NCBI RefSeq assembly: GCF_020520425.1
Contig: NC_079491.1
Coordinates: 29,007,449 to 29,071,448, forward strand
Source: Spinacia oleracea
Taxonomy: Eukaryota > Streptophyta > Magnoliopsida > Caryophyllales > Amaranthaceae
DNA length: 64,000 bases
Direction: 5' to 3'
The translations under genes and the position numbers were made by a program. Within the stretch, counting starts at the first letter, position 1. Each line of letters starts with the position of its first letter. The notes under the pieces are model-generated. The model was not told the origin of the DNA and ran no database searches. It was given only the letters and a program-made list of their open reading frames with translations. Shown piece by piece: positions 61,223 through 64,000 of the stretch.

Positions 61223-64000
61223 CAGCATTCAAGCTTTCTTTCATATGGTTAATGTGTGATTCTTCTTCCTCATAATAATAGGTTACATTGACGACTTAAT
61301 TAACATCAAACCTTCTCATCCCTCTCTAAAAGAATTCCTAAAGAATTTTGTATGTTACCATCATTTTGGAGGCAAACAAGTGAACAACAGTGAACATGTC
61401 TTTCTCCTGAGATACGAAGAGGAAATAATGGGTTTGGGGAAATATCCCATTAATGATAAAATTATTAGTTTTCTGAAACCTATTCTTCTACAGTGTAGTG
61501 ATCCCATGATTGGAAGCGAGGATAGAAATGTCATTTTCCATATTCTCCTTAGAACAGTCAACAGTGTGATGAACGTGGGTTCTATTCCTTAGAGGTGAAC
61601 ATGGAATTATATTTAGTAAAAGCTCCATGAAATTGTAACCTCCACTAACAGCTTGTTTTGTATAAGACTTGAGGAAGGAAAGGGGAGGAAAGTAAGGGGA
61701 GAGAAGGGGTTGGTGGCTGGGTGGGGGAAGGGGGGATGGAGAAACACTATTTTGGGTACTAGTGTTTATGTGCACGATGCGTGCGTGATATTGTAATTCT
61801 ATAAAAAAGGTAAGGGGACACCAAAAAGTCAAAAAACCCCGGCTTTCCCTTATAGAATAGAGATATGGATAACAGAGAAGTTGAGGGATGGGAGAGGGAG
61901 GAAAACAGGGAACTGTTCTGATCTTAGACATCACTCTTCGTTGTAGAGGGAAGGGGAGGGGAAGGGAGGGGAGGCAAAACACTATTCCTCTGTTTGGATA
62001 ACAAAGACGATGAGGTAAGGGAGAGGGAGGGAATTGCTTTGATATTGGAAATCACTATTTTTGTGGACTGGCACACCACCCATCCCACCACCCATCTATA
62101 AAGAAACTGAGTCGATTCAGTTTCATGGCTAATTCCAACGAATGACAGCCAACCAACTTGCCAATTTCCAGAAGGATGTCCAAATTCTCTCCGTGATTAA
62201 ACGTATCGATTTGTTTTCACAGTCAATCATTATTATTCTTAATATGAAGTGGACCCTTCTCAATTCCTATTACGATCTATAGGGGAGAGCGAAAACCTGG
62301 TCTTCTTGAGTGGAGGCCGTGCTACTTAGCTATGTAACAAGGCAGTCAATGATGAAGAAAAAGTGTTTTATCAAGGGTAAAATTGTCTCATCTTTTTTTT
62401 TTATTAAGCTTCATGTCTTGTTTTCCTTTCAAATCTTTCATGCGGATCATTTTGAAGAGTTTTGTTTCTTCAAGAAAAAAAGGCAAAAAATCCCATCCGT
62501 TTCCTCCCTTCCATTTCCGGCACCTCCACACTTTTCTATCCAAACAAGGAATATCCTTCTCTTCCTTTCCCTACCAATCCATGTATCCAATCAAGAAGTA
62601 AGGATCGCCGTTGTGTTAATCAATGAGCTTTGTGCATGTGTCACAACATGATTCAACAAACTTGGCAACTCACAATTTGTATTCATCTGTCCCCATAGAA
62701 TCATCCAATTGAACCTTTTGTGTTAGGTAACGCAAAATAATGAGATATAGCATTTACCCAGAAGGACTCAGAGCTTGTGCAAATTGAAGCACATATAGAC
62801 GAACATGAGGCACACAATCAAAAGAATTCTGGCTGCTGGGGTGAAGCAAAACTAATGAAAGTTTTTGCGGTTGATGACTGATATTCTTTTATTATTTTTT
62901 AAAATTTAAACCAAAAAGTTAGTGATTCTTTTTACTGTTTTCACATTCCCTTCTGTGCCCTTGCCTTTCGACATAGTGTTTCTCCAATTCCTCGTCTCTA
63001 TTTTTTCATTCTTTGCATTCATTAAAGTAGAATGTTTTGGGCTATTTGCATGTGGGCTATGTATGCACATTTCAGATAGAGTTGTGATATTAGGAGTAAG
63101 CTAAATCCTCTGGGAAAACGTTTGTTAGTTTTGGGTTTTCTGCGGTTTAACGCCTATCTTTCCCAATCTACACCTTATTTTGCACGCTCTAATCGAAGAC
63201 GCGTACACTGGTAAACGTGCAATTAAGGGAGAAATAAAAAGAATAAAAAGGCAAATTCACTTCTGTAATAGTGAAATAATTGTTAATTTATTGTCATTTG
63301 CGCTCTACTGCAATGTGAGGTGTTCGTGATAGGGCAGCATTAACTTTCTAAACTTAAGTGATAGAGTAAAAGGGAGTACGGATGTATTTCTAAGAAGTCG
63401 AAATGCTTTCCCCTATTAATTCTGGAGAGGGCACAACAAATACTTATAGACTATGAAATGAGTCCAAAGAGATGTAATTTTAAATTCAAAAACCAAAAAA
63501 TTGTTTGAATGTAGTGTGAAAAGAGGATGAATGTGAAGTAGCGAGAACAGATTGACATAAAAATATGTAGATATTTGGCAATATTCTGTTTATGCAACTT
63601 AAGCCTCAATGATCATGAATGATTGAGTTGAAACTTGAAAGCCTTTTTTCTTGTCCCCTTTTGCCCATCTTTATGTTTTGTGTTGTTATGCTCTTTAATA
63701 GGGGACACTAGGCTGGGGTTCTCACATCCCTGGAATCCTGGATAACCCAATTCCTTGGTTTACATCTAGCAGACTTTTTGGTGGATAATTTACTTATGTA
63801 TTTTACAATTCTGCAGGGTGCATTAGTTGGGGACTTGACTTGAAGCAATAAAGTGAGCACTAGCAGTCCTGGTTTAGAAAAGCCAACCATGAGCTTCGAG
63901 TAGATCACCACCAACTCATGTTCTTTCTACTGTTATTTTTTCTTCGATATATGTATGTATTGATCTTGCAAAATGGCGGAGGAAACCAATCTGCTTTTTA
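61223..64000. other. Gene-poor right end
   Basis: AT-rich DNA with purine-rich (GGGGAGGAAAG-type) patches at about 61670-61760 and 61900-62030. Nothing is recognisable as a gene. An acceptor-like TTCTGCAG near 63813 does not open into a convincing exon. Confidence 0.4.

Noticed and set aside
61380-61592. Two overlapping frames near 61.4-61.6 kb
   Set aside because: Short, no family resemblance, no splice or start context; random open frames in AT-rich DNA are likely.

Overview
The window is plant nuclear DNA, from a core eudicot. It is AT-rich and carries five intron-containing genes with GT-AG splice sites, dense miniature transposons, tRNA-derived SINE fragments and large LTR retrotransposons. 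Two things suggest a Caryophyllales (Amaranthaceae/Chenopodiaceae-type) genome: the style of a copia LTR packed with CGGAAA-like repeats, and the Athila family present. That placement is inference.

Left part (1-34 kb), gene-bearing. The 3' half of an LRR receptor-like kinase of subfamily VIII-1 is on the plus strand and ends at 3507. A complete ZIP-family metal transporter (598 aa, 5 exons) spans 7209-12285. A complete short-chain dehydrogenase/reductase (369 aa, 9 exons) spans 14003-25212. Its last intron is 5.2 kb and contains a SINE and a 5'-truncated Ty1/copia element. A complete quaking-like KH/STAR RNA-binding protein gene (283 aa, 7 exons) is on the minus strand at 33864-29811. Introns and intergenic DNA hold Stowaway-like and Mutator-like MITEs (two with visible 9-11 bp target duplications), an RTE-type LINE tail, SINEs and a copia RNase H/LTR remnant.

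Middle part (35.5-55.2 kb), a nested retrotransposon stack. An old minus-strand Athila-type Ty3/gypsy element was hit by three elements. (1) A near-complete plus-strand Athila element lies at 38412-51043, 12.6 kb, with 1.4 kb LTRs and TSD AAAAG. (2) A solo copia LTR lies at 35716-37160. (3) A 650 bp hAT-type MITE sits inside the old 5' LTR, with TSD GTAGTGGC/GTAGTGAC. The young Athila has an inactivated gag-pol: one frameshift, two in-frame stops and a lost integrase zinc ligand. It keeps an intact 536-codon antisense ORF of ATHILA ORF-1 type between pol and the 3' LTR. Both LTRs and an internal block carry arrays of the perfect palindrome CGCCCGATCGGGCG and its relatives.

Right part (55.2-64 kb). 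There is a 21-bp tandem repeat, a 2.0 kb solo LTR with TSD AAGTT, and a small two-exon gene for the complex I subunit MWFE/NDUFA1 (58973-59248). After these comes gene-poor DNA with a diverged tandem duplication of about 350 bp.

The genes do not form a pathway. The set MWFE, quaking-like KH and At3g08650-like ZIP does recall a neighbourhood on Arabidopsis chromosome 3 (At3g08610, At3g08620, At3g08650). This suggests conserved microsynteny expanded here by the retrotransposon stack. I found no bacterial-type defence system, CRISPR array or evidently new multi-gene system. The most unusual material is inside the Athila element: its intact antisense ORF and its palindrome arrays.
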